This document shows, in pieces, positions 14,241-23,063 of a stretch of 42,603 nucleotides of DNA (its first letter is position 1; every line of letters starts with the position of its first letter). Position numbers and translations under genes: made by a program. This DNA comes from Oscillospiraceae bacterium. GTDB lineage: Bacteria > Bacillota > Clostridia > Oscillospirales > Oscillospiraceae. The DNA is taken from NCBI GenBank assembly GCA_017436785.1, contig JAFSCK010000083.1, forward strand, positions 1 through 42,603. Reading direction: 5' to 3'. The notes under the pieces were generated by a model. That model searched no databases and was not told the origin of the DNA. It saw nothing but the letters and a program-made list of their open reading frames with translations.

Positions 14241-14371
14241 TGTCATTGCGAACCAGTCCGCAGACTGGTGTGGCAATCCCCTTCAAAAATCCGCGCAGAA
14301 ACTTGAAACAATACATTCCGGAAACTTGCAGGGGATTGCCACGCCAGTGTGCGCACTGGCTCGCAATGACA
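14241..14371. repeat. Intergenic palindromic element (TGTCATTGCGA family), copy 5
   Basis: It begins TGTCATTGCGAACCAGTCCG and ends CACTGGCTCGCAATGACA; both arms ACCAG type. It lies between two converging genes. Confidence 0.88.
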
Positions 14372-14404
14372 TGCGTTGTTCGATACAGCACGGTAAATTA
14401 CGAT

Positions 14405-15325
14405 TTACCGCAGCGGCAGGGTATGGAAGATCTCGGCGGAGATGGCTTTAAACTCGTCGGCGTCGGTGGTTTTCCGCAAGCGCTTCCAGAGCTTGTCGCA
14501 GCCCTCAAAGCGGTCGTGGAGGAAGCCCCAGTTCTCCTTTAGCCGGAAAATGGCATTCCGGCTGCCGCCAAATTCTACCTCGTAGACCGCCATCAGCTCA
14601 TTCATAAAGCCCTCCAGCGCGGTTACATCGGTACCACCGGACAGCATGCCGGGGTCGGCGATCAGTCCGCGGCCGATCATGACGGCATCGATTTGGGGGT
14701 ATTTGCGGTGCAGGGCTTCGGAATCTGCAAGGCAGAGGATGTCGCCGTTGTAGCATAGAGGATTTTTGCTGTTTTTTACGGCAAAATCAAACACCTCCAT
14801 ATGTACGCTGCCATCATAGAATTGCTTCCGGACCCGGGGATGGATGGTCAGCTCCTGGATGGGATAACGGTTGAAGACCTCCAGCAGGGCGGGAAATTCT
14901 TCGGGAGATTCCAGACCCAGCCGGGTCTTGACGGAGATGGGCAGGGGAGAAGCCTGAAAGATCTCCTCCAAAAATCGGTCCAGTGCAGATGCATCCCGGA
15001 GCATGCCGCTGCCCTTGCCCTTGGACACCACAGTACCGGAGGGACAGCCCACATTTAAATTTACTTCCTCATAGCCCCGGTCCCGGCAGACCCGGGCAGC
15101 CCAGAGAAAATCCTCGGAAACCTTGGTCAGAATTTGGGGCACGGCAGCAAAATCCACGCTGTCCGCCATAGGCAGCTCCCGGTCCTCCTTATGGGTCAGG
15201 GTCCGGTGGATGGTGGGGGAGAGGAAGGGCATGTAATACCGGTCTACGCCGGGGAAATATTTGTGATGCAGACGGCGGTAAATGCTGTCCGTCAGCCCCT
15301 CCATGGGGGCGAAGTAGTAACGCAT
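14405..15325 (-). CDS. tRNA-dihydrouridine synthase
   Basis: Dus enzymes are FMN-dependent and reduce specific uridines in tRNA loops to dihydrouridine. The 306-residue TIM-barrel protein starts MRYYFAPMEGLTDSIYRRLH; the segment NLNVGCPSGTVVSKGKGSG holds the catalytic Cys at C94, followed by PISVKTRLG, ELTIHPRVRKQ and a phosphate-binding MIGRGLIADPG. Length is a little short of DusB but normal for Dus of this shorter type; I cannot tell the target uridine. GAGG lies about eight bases before the ATG. It stands alone between two repeat elements, so it is probably transcribed by itself. Confidence 0.93.
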   Translation of the reverse strand: MRYYFAPMEGLTDSIYRRLHHKYFPGVDRYYMPFLSPTIHRTLTHKEDRELPMADSVDFAAVPQILTKVSEDFLWAARVCRDRGYEEVNLNVGCPSGTVVSKGKGSGMLRDASALDRFLEEIFQASPLPISVKTRLGLESPEEFPALLEVFNRYPIQELTIHPRVRKQFYDGSVHMEVFDFAVKNSKNPLCYNGDILCLADSEALHRKYPQIDAVMIGRGLIADPGMLSGGTDVTALEGFMNELMAVYEVEFGGSRNAIFRLKENWGFLHDRFEGCDKLWKRLRKTTDADEFKAISAEIFHTLPLR

Positions 15326-15350
15326 ATCGATTACCTCTCAAAAGAAAAAA

Positions 15351-15478
15351 TGTCATTGCGAGGAGGGCGAAGCCCGACGTGGCAATCCCCTCCCAAGATC
15401 CGCGCAGAACTGTTAAAGCGGCTGTTTGGTGCTTGTGGGGGATTGCCACGCCAGTGTGCGCACTGGCTCGCAATGACA
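15351..15478. repeat. Intergenic palindromic element (TGTCATTGCGA family), copy 6
   Basis: Left arm TGTCATTGCGAGGAGGGCGA (GAGGAG type), right arm CACTGGCTCGCAATGACA (ACCAG type). It separates the RNase J stop from the dihydrouridine synthase start. Confidence 0.88.
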
Positions 15479-15487
15479 GCGTGAATA

Positions 15488-17143
15488 TCAGATTTCAGAA
15501 ATCACAGGCAAAATCATGGGATTGCGCTTGGTGGTCTTATACAGGTAGCCGCTGAGATCGTTCTTGATGGCGGACTTGATGGCAGCCCAGTCCCGGATGT
15601 GCTTGCGCTGGCAGCGCTCGATGGCCTCCATGGCCACGTCCTGCAGGGATTCCATCAGCTCCTCGGATTCCTTGACGTAGATGAAACCGCGGGTGATGAT
15701 ATCGGGGCCGGTGAGGATGCTGCCGTCCTCGGCGCTGAGGTTCACCACCACCACGATCATGCCGTCTTCTGCCAGATGCTTGCGGTCCCGCAGCACCACG
15801 CTGCCCACATCGCCCACACCGGTGCCGTCCACAAAGACCTTACCGGCGGTGACGCTGCCCTTGACCTTGCAGGTCTTGCCGGACAGCTCGAAGACGGTAC
15901 CCAGCTCCCCGATGAAGATGTTCTTGGGGTTCATGCCCATGGACTGGGCCAGCTTGGAGTGGATCTGCAGCATCCGCTGTTCGCCGTGGACGGGCAGGAA
16001 GAATTTGGGACGAACCAGACCGTGGACGATCTTTAGCTCCTCCTGACAGGCATGGCCGGAGGCATGGAGGCCTTCACTCTTTTCGTAGACCACGTCGGCA
16101 CCCTTGCGGTACAGCTCGTTGATGATCTTGGAAACCGCCTTTTCGTTGCCGGGGATGGCGGAAGCGGAAATGATGATCCGGTCGCCGGCGGTGATGTCCA
16201 CCTGCTTATGGGTATTGAAGGCCATGCGGTACAGGGCGGACATGTTTTCGCCCTGAGAACCGGTGGAAACGATGACCACCTTGTTCTTAGGCAGGCTCTT
16301 GATGGCGGCAAGGTCTACGATGGTGCCCTGCTTCACTTTCAGGTAACCCAGCTCCTGAGCCACCTTCAGCATGTTCTCCATGCTGCGGCCGGTAACAGCC
16401 ACCTTGCGGCCATACCGCTGGGCGGTGGCCAGAATGGACTGGATGCGGTGCATGTTGGAGGCGAAGGTGGTGACGATGATGCGCTGGTCGCAGTTCTTAA
16501 ACTGGCGGTCCAGATTTTCTGCCACCATATTCTCGCTGGGGGTATAGCCGCTGCGCTCGACATTGGTGGAGTCGGCGCACAGGGCCAGAACGCCCTGAGT
16601 GCCCAGCTCGCCCAGACGGGCAAGGTCCATCATGCCGTCCTTGGCGGTGGGATCGATCTTAAAGTCGCCGGTGAAGATGACGGTGCCCACGGGGGTGTGG
16701 ATGGCCAGTGCGCAGGCATCGGCGATGGAATGGTTCACATGGATAAATTCCACCTGAAAGCAGCCAGCCTTGACCATATCGCCGGCCTTGTGGGTCAGAA
16801 GCTTGACCTTGTCCGCGATCTTATGCTCCTCCAGCTTCAGCTTGATGAGGCCGTTGGTCATGGCGGTGCCATGGACAGGGCAATTCACCATTTTCATGGC
16901 GTAGGGAATGGAACCGATGTGGTCCTCGTGACCGTGGGTGATGAAAATGCCCCGCAGCTTCTTCTGGTTCTCCACCAGATAGGAAAAATCGGGGATCACC
17001 AGATCAACGCCGTACATGTCCTCCTCGGGGAAGCCAACGCCGCAGTCGATGACGATCATGTCCTTGCCATATTCCAAGACGGTACAGTTCTTTCCAATCT
17101 CATCCAGACCGCCCAGAGGGATAATTTTCAGTTTTTCTGCCAA
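15488..17143 (-). CDS. rnj: Ribonuclease J
   Basis: RNase J is a metallo-beta-lactamase-fold nuclease with 5'-to-3' exo- and endonuclease activity, central to mRNA decay and rRNA maturation in Firmicutes. The 551-residue product has the metal-binding HGHEDH at 70-75 (FITHGHEDHIGSIP), the beta-CASP core with TGSQGE and SASAIPGNE, and HASGHACQEEL, and ends in the usual RNase J C-terminal domain. The start is TTG at 17143, preceded by AAAGGAG at seven bases; an in-frame ATG at 17188 has no good site and family members begin at the TTG position. Only one RNase J gene is seen here. Its leader is long and can fold (see findings). Confidence 0.95.
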   Translation of the reverse strand: MAEKLKIIPLGGLDEIGKNCTVLEYGKDMIVIDCGVGFPEEDMYGVDLVIPDFSYLVENQKKLRGIFITHGHEDHIGSIPYAMKMVNCPVHGTAMTNGLIKLKLEEHKIADKVKLLTHKAGDMVKAGCFQVEFIHVNHSIADACALAIHTPVGTVIFTGDFKIDPTAKDGMMDLARLGELGTQGVLALCADSTNVERSGYTPSENMVAENLDRQFKNCDQRIIVTTFASNMHRIQSILATAQRYGRKVAVTGRSMENMLKVAQELGYLKVKQGTIVDLAAIKSLPKNKVVIVSTGSQGENMSALYRMAFNTHKQVDITAGDRIIISASAIPGNEKAVSKIINELYRKGADVVYEKSEGLHASGHACQEELKIVHGLVRPKFFLPVHGEQRMLQIHSKLAQSMGMNPKNIFIGELGTVFELSGKTCKVKGSVTAGKVFVDGTGVGDVGSVVLRDRKHLAEDGMIVVVVNLSAEDGSILTGPDIITRGFIYVKESEELMESLQDVAMEAIERCQRKHIRDWAAIKSAIKNDLSGYLYKTTKRNPMILPVISEI

Positions 17144-17326
17144 AAAAATACTCCTTTCAAAATCTATGTCTGAAAACAGACAACACAAACAGGCAACCGC
17201 TTCTCAAAATAAGGCCCTGATTCGCCGTTTTTTGAGAAAACGCCTGCATAATTTCGTTTCATATGTGCAGCAAAATGCTGTTGTAACAATGCCCGGGCGC
17301 AGCCCTGCCCCGGCGCTTACGAACAT

Positions 17327-17332
17327 AGTATA
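17327..17332 (-). promoter_or_regulatory. Candidate extended -10 promoter for RNase J
   Basis: On the minus strand TGGTATACT is an extended -10 (TGN plus TATACT at 17327-17332) with no clear -35. A transcript from about 17320 would carry a leader of about 180 bases. The leader can form at least two hairpins: TTCTCAAA/TTTGAGAA (17201-17238) and GTCTG/CAGAC (17168-17181). Confidence 0.45.
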
Positions 17333-17399
17333 CCACAAAATTGTGAAAAAGTATACTCTAATTTGTAAAGCCTTTTTTACGGAAATACAGGAAAAGTAG

Positions 17400-17428
17400 T
17401 TGCGGGATTTGGTTGGATTTGCTATAAT
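17400..17428 (+). promoter_or_regulatory. Promoter of gdpP
   Basis: TTGCGG (17400-17405) and a perfect TATAAT (17423-17428) are separated by 17 bases. Transcription would begin near 17435, which argues for the ATG at 17474 (or 17468) over the one at 17441. The rest of the 17144-17473 gap is the divergent RNase J leader. Confidence 0.75.
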
Positions 17429-17473
17429 AGCGGGTATAGTATGGATTATTACGGCTTGAGGAGGCGAATGGGT

Positions 17474-19450
17474 ATGAACCGGAAGCTGGGACGGCTGCTG
17501 CGGCCGGGAATGGGGATCTATTTCTTCGTGATGGCGGCTTTCTGCGTGGCGGCGCTGTTAGAGGAGCAATACTGGCTGGCGGCAATGGAGACTTCTGTGA
17601 CGTTGCTGGTGTTTATGCTCTATATTCTCAACCGCAACCGCCGGGACCGCCAGATCCAGCAGTATATTCAGACCGCTTCCAATACGCTGGAAGCTACCTC
17701 TCAGGGCGAAAGCCCCCTGCCTGCGGTGCTGATCCGCTTGGGCGACGGCGGCATCATCTGGGCCAACCACCGCTTCAGTGAGCTGACAGGCTATGCCGAT
17801 TCCATGATGGAGCAGCAGCTGGAGGAGGTCCTTCCCGGCTTCTCTACGGAATGGCTGGCCTCCGGCAAGACAGAGTGCCCCACGGATGCCACCTTACACA
17901 ACCGCCGTTACCGGGTCTACGGCACTACCATCCGGGCAGAGGATGCCATCGGCACAATGCTGGGTGTGCTGTATTTCTCCGATCTGACGGAGCTTTATCA
18001 GATCCGGGACGAGTATATCCGTTCCCGCCCGGTGGTCTCCATCATTCTCATTGACAATTATGAGGAGCTGATTAAGAATCTGACAGAAAGCGCCATTTCC
18101 ACTCTGAATGCCAAGCTGGGCGATACCATCATGGCGTGGACGGAAAGCTATAACGGTCTGCTTCGCAAGCTGGAGAGAAACCGGTATCTGTTCATTTTCG
18201 AGAAACGGGATCTGCTCCGGGCTACCGAAGATAAATTCTCTCTGCTGGAAAACATCCACGAGATCACCTCGCCCTCCGGTTTGCCGGCCTCCATTTCCAT
18301 TGGTCTGGGCGTGGACGGCGCCAACTTTGACGAGGGCTATAATTTTGCGGCGCTTTCCATTGAAATGGCCCTGAGCCGGGGCGGCGATCAGGCTGTTATC
18401 AAGGACCGCTTCAATTTCAGCTTCTACGGCGGAAGAAACCGGGAAGCCGACTACCGCAGCAAGGTCCGTTCCCGCGTCACCGCCAATTCTCTGATGGAGC
18501 TCATCGGCCAGAGTGGCCATGTGTTCATCATGGGCCACCGGAATGCGGATCTGGATGCCGTGGGCGCGGCTGTGGGAATTGCCTGCCTGTGCCGCAAGAA
18601 GGGCAAGAAGGCCAACATTGTCATCGATATGGAGGTCAATGCCTCCAAGAAGCTGCTGGAAGAGATTCTGGCAGAGCCTCAGTACGAGGGGATCTTTATT
18701 TCCGGACAGGATGCCCTGCTGATGGCGGATAACCGCAGTATCCTGATCGTGGTGGATACCAACCGCCCGGATCAGGTGGAATGCAAGAGCCTGTTGGAGG
18801 CTATCTCCAAGGTCTGCGTGGTGGACCATCACCGCCGGGCTGCGGATTACATCAATCCCGTGGTGGTCAACCTCCACGAGCCTTATGCCTCCTCCGCTTC
18901 CGAGCTGGTGACGGAGATCCTGCTGTACGCCGTGGAGAAGAAGGATGTGCTGCCCATCGAGGCCAAGTCCCTGCTGGCAGGTATCTGTCTGGATACCAAG
19001 TTCTTCAACGTTCGCACCGGTGAGCGCACCTTTGAGGCGGCTGCTGCCCTGCGGCGCATGGGCGCGGATACCACCGAGGTCAAGATGCTGCTGCAAAGCG
19101 ACTTCCAAGATACCATGGCGAAATACCAGATCATCCGCTCTGCTAAGCTCTACCGGCAGGAGATCGCGGTGGCTGCCCTGAATACCAGCACCACCCGGGT
19201 CCTTGCGGCACAGGCGGCAGATGAGCTGCTGAATATTTCCGGTATTACAGCATCCTTCGTCATGTATCCTGACAACGATCAGGTCATCATTTCCGCAAGA
19301 AGCATCGGCAGCGCCAATGTGCAGATGATCCTCGAACCCTTAGGCGGCGGCGGCAACACCGCAACAGCCGGTGCGCAGATGAAGAACATCTCCGTTAAGG
19401 ATGCCCTCGACCGGCTGGTGGAATCCATTGATAAATTTTATGAGCAATAA
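17474..19450 (+). CDS. gdpP: Cyclic-di-AMP phosphodiesterase GdpP
   Basis: GdpP is a membrane enzyme that hydrolyses the second messenger c-di-AMP. The 658-residue protein shows two N-terminal membrane helices (about 14-30 and 36-53), a PAS domain (about 84-150; GGIIWANHRFSELTGYAD), a degenerate GGDEF domain (about 175-305), then DHH and DHHA1 domains. Catalytic motifs include GHRNADLDAVG (about 354) and VVDHHR (about 449). Length matches the 659-residue Bacillus protein. I prefer the ATG at 17474, nine bases after GGAGG; 17468 is possible but its spacing is short. Downstream come rplI and dnaB, the conserved gdpP-rplI-dnaC order. Confidence 0.95.
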   Translation: MNRKLGRLLRPGMGIYFFVMAAFCVAALLEEQYWLAAMETSVTLLVFMLYILNRNRRDRQIQQYIQTASNTLEATSQGESPLPAVLIRLGDGGIIWANHRFSELTGYADSMMEQQLEEVLPGFSTEWLASGKTECPTDATLHNRRYRVYGTTIRAEDAIGTMLGVLYFSDLTELYQIRDEYIRSRPVVSIILIDNYEELIKNLTESAISTLNAKLGDTIMAWTESYNGLLRKLERNRYLFIFEKRDLLRATEDKFSLLENIHEITSPSGLPASISIGLGVDGANFDEGYNFAALSIEMALSRGGDQAVIKDRFNFSFYGGRNREADYRSKVRSRVTANSLMELIGQSGHVFIMGHRNADLDAVGAAVGIACLCRKKGKKANIVIDMEVNASKKLLEEILAEPQYEGIFISGQDALLMADNRSILIVVDTNRPDQVECKSLLEAISKVCVVDHHRRAADYINPVVVNLHEPYASSASELVTEILLYAVEKKDVLPIEAKSLLAGICLDTKFFNVRTGERTFEAAAALRRMGADTTEVKMLLQSDFQDTMAKYQIIRSAKLYRQEIAVAALNTSTTRVLAAQAADELLNISGITASFVMYPDNDQVIISARSIGSANVQMILEPLGGGGNTATAGAQMKNISVKDALDRLVESIDKFYEQ

Positions 19451-19459
19451 AAATTCGCA

Positions 19460-19570
19460 TGTCATTGCGAACCAGTGCGCACACTGGTGTGGCAATCTCC
19501 TAAGGATTAGAGAGCTGCCGGATATATGGAGGGGATTGCCACGTCGGCTATTGGCCTCCTCGCAATGACA
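19460..19570. repeat. Intergenic palindromic element (TGTCATTGCGA family), copy 7
   Basis: Left arm TGTCATTGCGAACCAGTGCG (ACCAG type), right arm GGCCTCCTCGCAATGACA (GAGGAG type). It sits within the gdpP-rplI gap and would be transcribed with them. Confidence 0.85.
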
Positions 19571-19596
19571 GGTAAATATGATAAGGAGATTTTACT

Positions 19597-20043
19597 ATGA
19601 AAGTTATTCTGTTACAGGACGTTAAGGGCAAGGGCAAGAAGGGCCAGCTGCTGGAGGTTTCTGACGGCTACGCCAGAAATTTCATGCTCCCCAAGAAGAT
19701 GGCCATTGAGGCTACCCCTGATGCCATCAACACCATGCGTATGAACGACAAGGCCACGCAGGAGCGCATCGCCCGGGAAAAGGCAGAGGCCATGGCCATT
19801 GCCAATAAGCTGCGGGAGCTGACCGTCACCGTCACCGCCAAGGGCGGCGGCAATGGCCGTCTGTTCGGCTCCGTCACCAACGCCGAAGTGGCCGAGGCTC
19901 TGGCAAAGCAGGCGGATGTCAAGCTGGATAAGCGCAAGATCGTGCTGAAGGATTCTATTAAGAATGTGGGCACCTACACAGCAACCTGCAAGCTGGGCTA
20001 TGAGATCACCGCACCTCTGACCGTTAAGGTCGTGGAAGCCTAA
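19597..20043 (+). CDS. rplI: 50S ribosomal protein L9
   Basis: L9 binds 23S rRNA and stretches outward from the large subunit. The 148-residue protein begins MKVILLQDVKGKGKKGQLLE with VSDGYARNFMLPKK, the L9 N-terminal signature, then a long charged helix and the C-terminal domain. AAGGAG lies eight bases before the ATG. It is the second gene of the gdpP-rplI-dnaB series, though separated from gdpP by a repeat element and from dnaB by a small membrane-protein gene. Confidence 0.98.
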   Translation: MKVILLQDVKGKGKKGQLLEVSDGYARNFMLPKKMAIEATPDAINTMRMNDKATQERIAREKAEAMAIANKLRELTVTVTAKGGGNGRLFGSVTNAEVAEALAKQADVKLDKRKIVLKDSIKNVGTYTATCKLGYEITAPLTVKVVEA

Positions 20044-20060
20044 CGCTTCCAAACGCCCAT

Positions 20061-20086
20061 TGTAGGGCGGGGTCACTGACCCCGCC
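20061..20086. repeat. Short palindrome, GTAGGGCGGGG family
   Basis: TGTAGGGCGGGGTCACTGAC then CCCGCC; hairpin with centre TCACTGA rather than TCATGA. It follows rplI. Confidence 0.75.
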
Positions 20087-20141
20087 GACCAGCTAGCGGA
20101 AATTGCTTTGTGTAAATCGGAGAAGTGATTGACAATAACTG

Positions 20142-20180
20142 TGTCATTGCGAGGAGCGCAGCGACGTGGCAATCTCCCCC
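20142..20180 (+). repeat. Single arm of the TGTCATTGCGA family element
   Basis: TGTCATTGCGAGGAGCGCAG then CGACGTGGCAATCTCCCCC: one left arm only, with no matching right arm before the next gene. The arm ends just before the AAAAGGAGG ribosome site of the small gene at 20198. Confidence 0.75.
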
Positions 20181-20197
20181 AGAAAAGGAGGAAATCT

Positions 20198-20401
20198 ATG
20201 CCTTGGTACAGAAAAGTGCAGATGATCGCCATGACGATTGCCGTGATTGCGGTTTCCCGCATGGGATGGGAGTTTTTCGTCAATGACTTGGAGAGCATCA
20301 CCGTTATCAAGGTATGCGGCTATGCTACCCTTGGGGCGCTGTATGTCAATCTGTTTGCTGCTATTGTCCGGCTTGTGAAAGAGCGGGAAGATAAGAAATA
20401 A
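20198..20401 (+). CDS. Small two-helix membrane protein of unknown function
   Basis: No family is recognised. The 67-residue product starts MPWYRKVQMIAMTIAVIAVS, has one hydrophobic segment at about 7-21 and a second at about 40-57, and ends in a charged tail VKEREDKK. The ATG at 20198 has AAAAGGAGG seven bases upstream; a longer in-frame start at 20129 is encoded by a repeat arm and is rejected. It lies between rplI and dnaB on the same strand. Its position suggests transcription with that group, but nothing points to a role. Confidence 0.72.
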   Translation: MPWYRKVQMIAMTIAVIAVSRMGWEFFVNDLESITVIKVCGYATLGALYVNLFAAIVRLVKEREDKK

Positions 20402-20405
20402 AACC

Positions 20406-20433
20406 GTAGGGCGTGGTCATGACCCCGCCCTAC
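20406..20433. repeat. Short palindrome, GTAGGGCGGGG family
   Basis: GTAGGGCGTGGTCATGACCC then CGCCCTAC; perfect outer ends and centre TCATGA. It lies just before dnaB. Confidence 0.75.
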
Positions 20434-20458
20434 AATACAAAGAAAGGAGAGATGAAAC

Positions 20459-21796
20459 ATGGATGAAGAATTGCTTTCCCGGCAGCAGCCTCAGTCTTTG
20501 GAGGCGGAGCAGGCGGTTTTGGGTTCTATTTTGATCGACAGCCGCTGCATCACTGAAGTGGTGGGCGTGGTGAAGCCGGAGGATTTTTACCTGCAGCAGA
20601 ACCGGGAAATCTATGAGACCATCTATACCATGTTCAACTTCTCCCAGACCATTGACCCTGTCACGGTGCTGGACAAGCTGAAGGAGCTGGGCTATTACCA
20701 CGACAACTCCCGGGATTACATCCTGCAGCTCATGGAGATCACCCCCACCGCTGCCAATGTGGTGCGGTATGCCAACATCGTCCGGGAAAAGTCCATGCTC
20801 CGTGGATTGAATCAGGCGGCAACGGATATTCATGAAATGGTTTCCGAGGAAGTCGGTACTCCCGCCGAAATGCTGGAGACTGCCGAGAAGAAAATCTACG
20901 CCCTGCGCAAGGGCGAGCGGGGAGATTCCCTAGAGCACATCGGCACCACGCTCCACAAGGTCTTTGACCGGCTGACGGAGCTGGCTCAGTCCGATTCCCT
21001 GATCCCCGGCCTGTCTACAGGTATGCGGGATTTGGATACCAAGATCAACGGCTTGAACAAGTCGGACCTGCTGCTAGTGGCAGCCCGTCCTGCCATGGGC
21101 AAGTCTGCCTTTGCCCTGAACATTGGTATCAATGTGGCAAAAAAATATAAGAAGACCGTTGCCATTTTCAATTTGGAAATGTCCCGGGAGCAGATGGCGA
21201 TGCGTCTTTTGGCGATCGAGAGCTTCGTGGAGCTGCAAAAGCTGGCTACCGGCAAGCTCAGCGAGGAGGAATGGACCAAGCTGTGCATGGCCTCCGCCGC
21301 ACTGAGCCAGACGGATATCCGCATTGATGATAACCCCTCTGTTACTGTTGCAGATATCAACGCAAAATGCCGGCGACTGGACAATCTGGGCCTCGTCATC
21401 ATCGACTACCTGCAGCTGATGCAGGGCTCCGGCTACGGAAAAAACAACGAAAACCGTGTGGTGGTCGTTGGCGAGATTTCCCGTTCCTTAAAGATCATGG
21501 CAAAGGAACTGAATGTGCCTGTTATCTGCTTGAGCCAGCTGTCCCGCGCGGTGGAAAGCCGCACCGATAAGCGGCCTATTCTGTCGGACCTGCGAGAATC
21601 CGGTGCCATCGAGCAGGACGCGGACTCTGTTATGTTCCTGTACCGTGACGAATATTATAATGAAAATACCGAAGATAAGGGCGTTGCTGAGTGTATCGTT
21701 GCCAAGAACCGCCACGGCGAGACCGGCGCGGTGAAGCTGCAATGGATCGGCCAGTACCAGACCTTCGCAGACCGGGAGTGGAAGCATGCAGAATAA
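20459..21796 (+). CDS. dnaB: Replicative DNA helicase
   Basis: This hexameric helicase (called DnaC in Bacillus) unwinds DNA at the replication fork. The 445-residue product has an N-terminal primase-interacting domain (QSLEAEQAVLGSILIDSRC), a linker, and a RecA-like C-terminal domain with Walker A ARPAMGKSAF (about 210-219), FNLEMSREQMAMR, Walker B-like LVIIDYLQLM, and RAVESRTDKRPILSDLRESG. AAAGGAGAG lies before the ATG. It overlaps tilS by 11 bases, so translation of the two is probably linked. Context (gdpP, rplI) is typical for Firmicutes. Confidence 0.97.
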   Translation: MDEELLSRQQPQSLEAEQAVLGSILIDSRCITEVVGVVKPEDFYLQQNREIYETIYTMFNFSQTIDPVTVLDKLKELGYYHDNSRDYILQLMEITPTAANVVRYANIVREKSMLRGLNQAATDIHEMVSEEVGTPAEMLETAEKKIYALRKGERGDSLEHIGTTLHKVFDRLTELAQSDSLIPGLSTGMRDLDTKINGLNKSDLLLVAARPAMGKSAFALNIGINVAKKYKKTVAIFNLEMSREQMAMRLLAIESFVELQKLATGKLSEEEWTKLCMASAALSQTDIRIDDNPSVTVADINAKCRRLDNLGLVIIDYLQLMQGSGYGKNNENRVVVVGEISRSLKIMAKELNVPVICLSQLSRAVESRTDKRPILSDLRESGAIEQDADSVMFLYRDEYYNENTEDKGVAECIVAKNRHGETGAVKLQWIGQYQTFADREWKHAE

Positions 21797-23060
21797 GCTG
21801 CTGAAATTTATCCGGCAGGAGGACATGGTGCAGCCGGGAGATACGGTGATCTGCGCAGTCTCTGGCGGCGCGGATTCTGTGGCATTGCTGTTTGCCTTCT
21901 ATTTATTAAAGGAAAAGCTGGGGATCCGGCTGGAAGCAGCCCATTTCAACCATCATCTCCGGGGCGAGGAATCGGACCGGGATGAAGCCTTTGTTAGCGC
22001 TCTTTGTGACCGTTATGATATTCCGCTGCATATAGGCGGCGGACAGGTTACGGCAGGGAAGAAGGGGCTGGAAGCTGCTGCCCGGGATGCCCGGTACGCG
22101 TTCCTGCGGACCCTAAACGGTAAAGTGGCCACGGCCCACACTGCCGATGACAATGCGGAAACCATCCTCATGCGCCTCATCCGTGGCACGGGGCTGAAGG
22201 GCCTCGGCGGCATCATCCCGGTGCAGGGGCAGATCATCCGGCCCATGCTCCGCATTACCCGGCAGGAGGTGGAAGGCTTTCTGGAGGAATGGTGCCTCAG
22301 CCACATCGAGGACAGTTCCAACAAAAGTGATGATTTTCTGCGAAACCGCATCCGTCATCATGTAATGCCGCTGCTGGCTGCGGAGAATCCCAAAATTGCG
22401 GAAAATCTGTCCCAGATGGCCCTGCGGCTGCGTCAGGAGGAGGAATTTCTCTCTCTACAGCTGGATTCTACCACTCTACCCACAGTAGAGTCCCTGAAAA
22501 CCATGCCCAAAGCCCTGCGAAGCCGGTATTTGGCGGCCTTTTTGGAGCGCAGCGGCGTACGGGAGCCGGAGGATGCACACATTGCCCAAGCGGAAGCGCT
22601 GGTGTTTTCCGAAAAGCCCTCTGCCCGGGCAGCGTTTCCCAGCGGTGTCACCATTGCCCGGAATTATGACCGGCTGGAAGTGCTGACGGAACAGGAAGGG
22701 TTCGAGAAGACTGCCTTGCCCTGTCCCGGTGAGGTGCTGCTTCCGGGGCTTCGTGTCACCTGTGCGCCGGCCAAAGAAGTTTGCAATGCACCGGATGCCT
22801 TTACGGTGGTCCCGCAGGGGGCGCTTTATCTGAGAAGCCGCCAGAGCGGCGATGCGCTGCGTCTGTCCGGCGGCAGCAAAAGCCTGAAGAAGCTGTTCAT
22901 AGACCGGAAAATCCCCGCCGCCCTGCGCAGCCAAATTCCGGTGGTCTTTGATGAAGGCGGTATTTTGGGCGTATATTCGATAGGTGTAAATTTGGATCGT
23001 TTTGCCGCAGGCGGAGATGCGGTGACCATCCGTTTTGAAAAAAGAGATAAGGGAGAATAA
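21786..23060 (+). CDS. tilS: tRNA(Ile)-lysidine synthase TilS
   Basis: TilS attaches lysine to C34 of the CAU-anticodon tRNA-Ile, so that it reads AUA. The 424-residue product has the PP-loop ATPase motif AVSGGADSVALL (24-35), NHHLRGEESDRDE, HTADDNAETILMRLIRGTG, FLRNRIRHHVMPLL and a C-terminal TilS domain with LRSRQSGDALR and LKKLFIDRKIP. The start lies within the end of dnaB with GGGAG upstream. tilS-hpt-ftsH is a well known Firmicutes order; all three are here in that order. Confidence 0.96.
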   Translation: MQNKLLKFIRQEDMVQPGDTVICAVSGGADSVALLFAFYLLKEKLGIRLEAAHFNHHLRGEESDRDEAFVSALCDRYDIPLHIGGGQVTAGKKGLEAAARDARYAFLRTLNGKVATAHTADDNAETILMRLIRGTGLKGLGGIIPVQGQIIRPMLRITRQEVEGFLEEWCLSHIEDSSNKSDDFLRNRIRHHVMPLLAAENPKIAENLSQMALRLRQEEEFLSLQLDSTTLPTVESLKTMPKALRSRYLAAFLERSGVREPEDAHIAQAEALVFSEKPSARAAFPSGVTIARNYDRLEVLTEQEGFEKTALPCPGEVLLPGLRVTCAPAKEVCNAPDAFTVVPQGALYLRSRQSGDALRLSGGSKSLKKLFIDRKIPAALRSQIPVVFDEGGILGVYSIGVNLDRFAAGGDAVTIRFEKRDKGE

Positions 23061-23063
23061 AAT

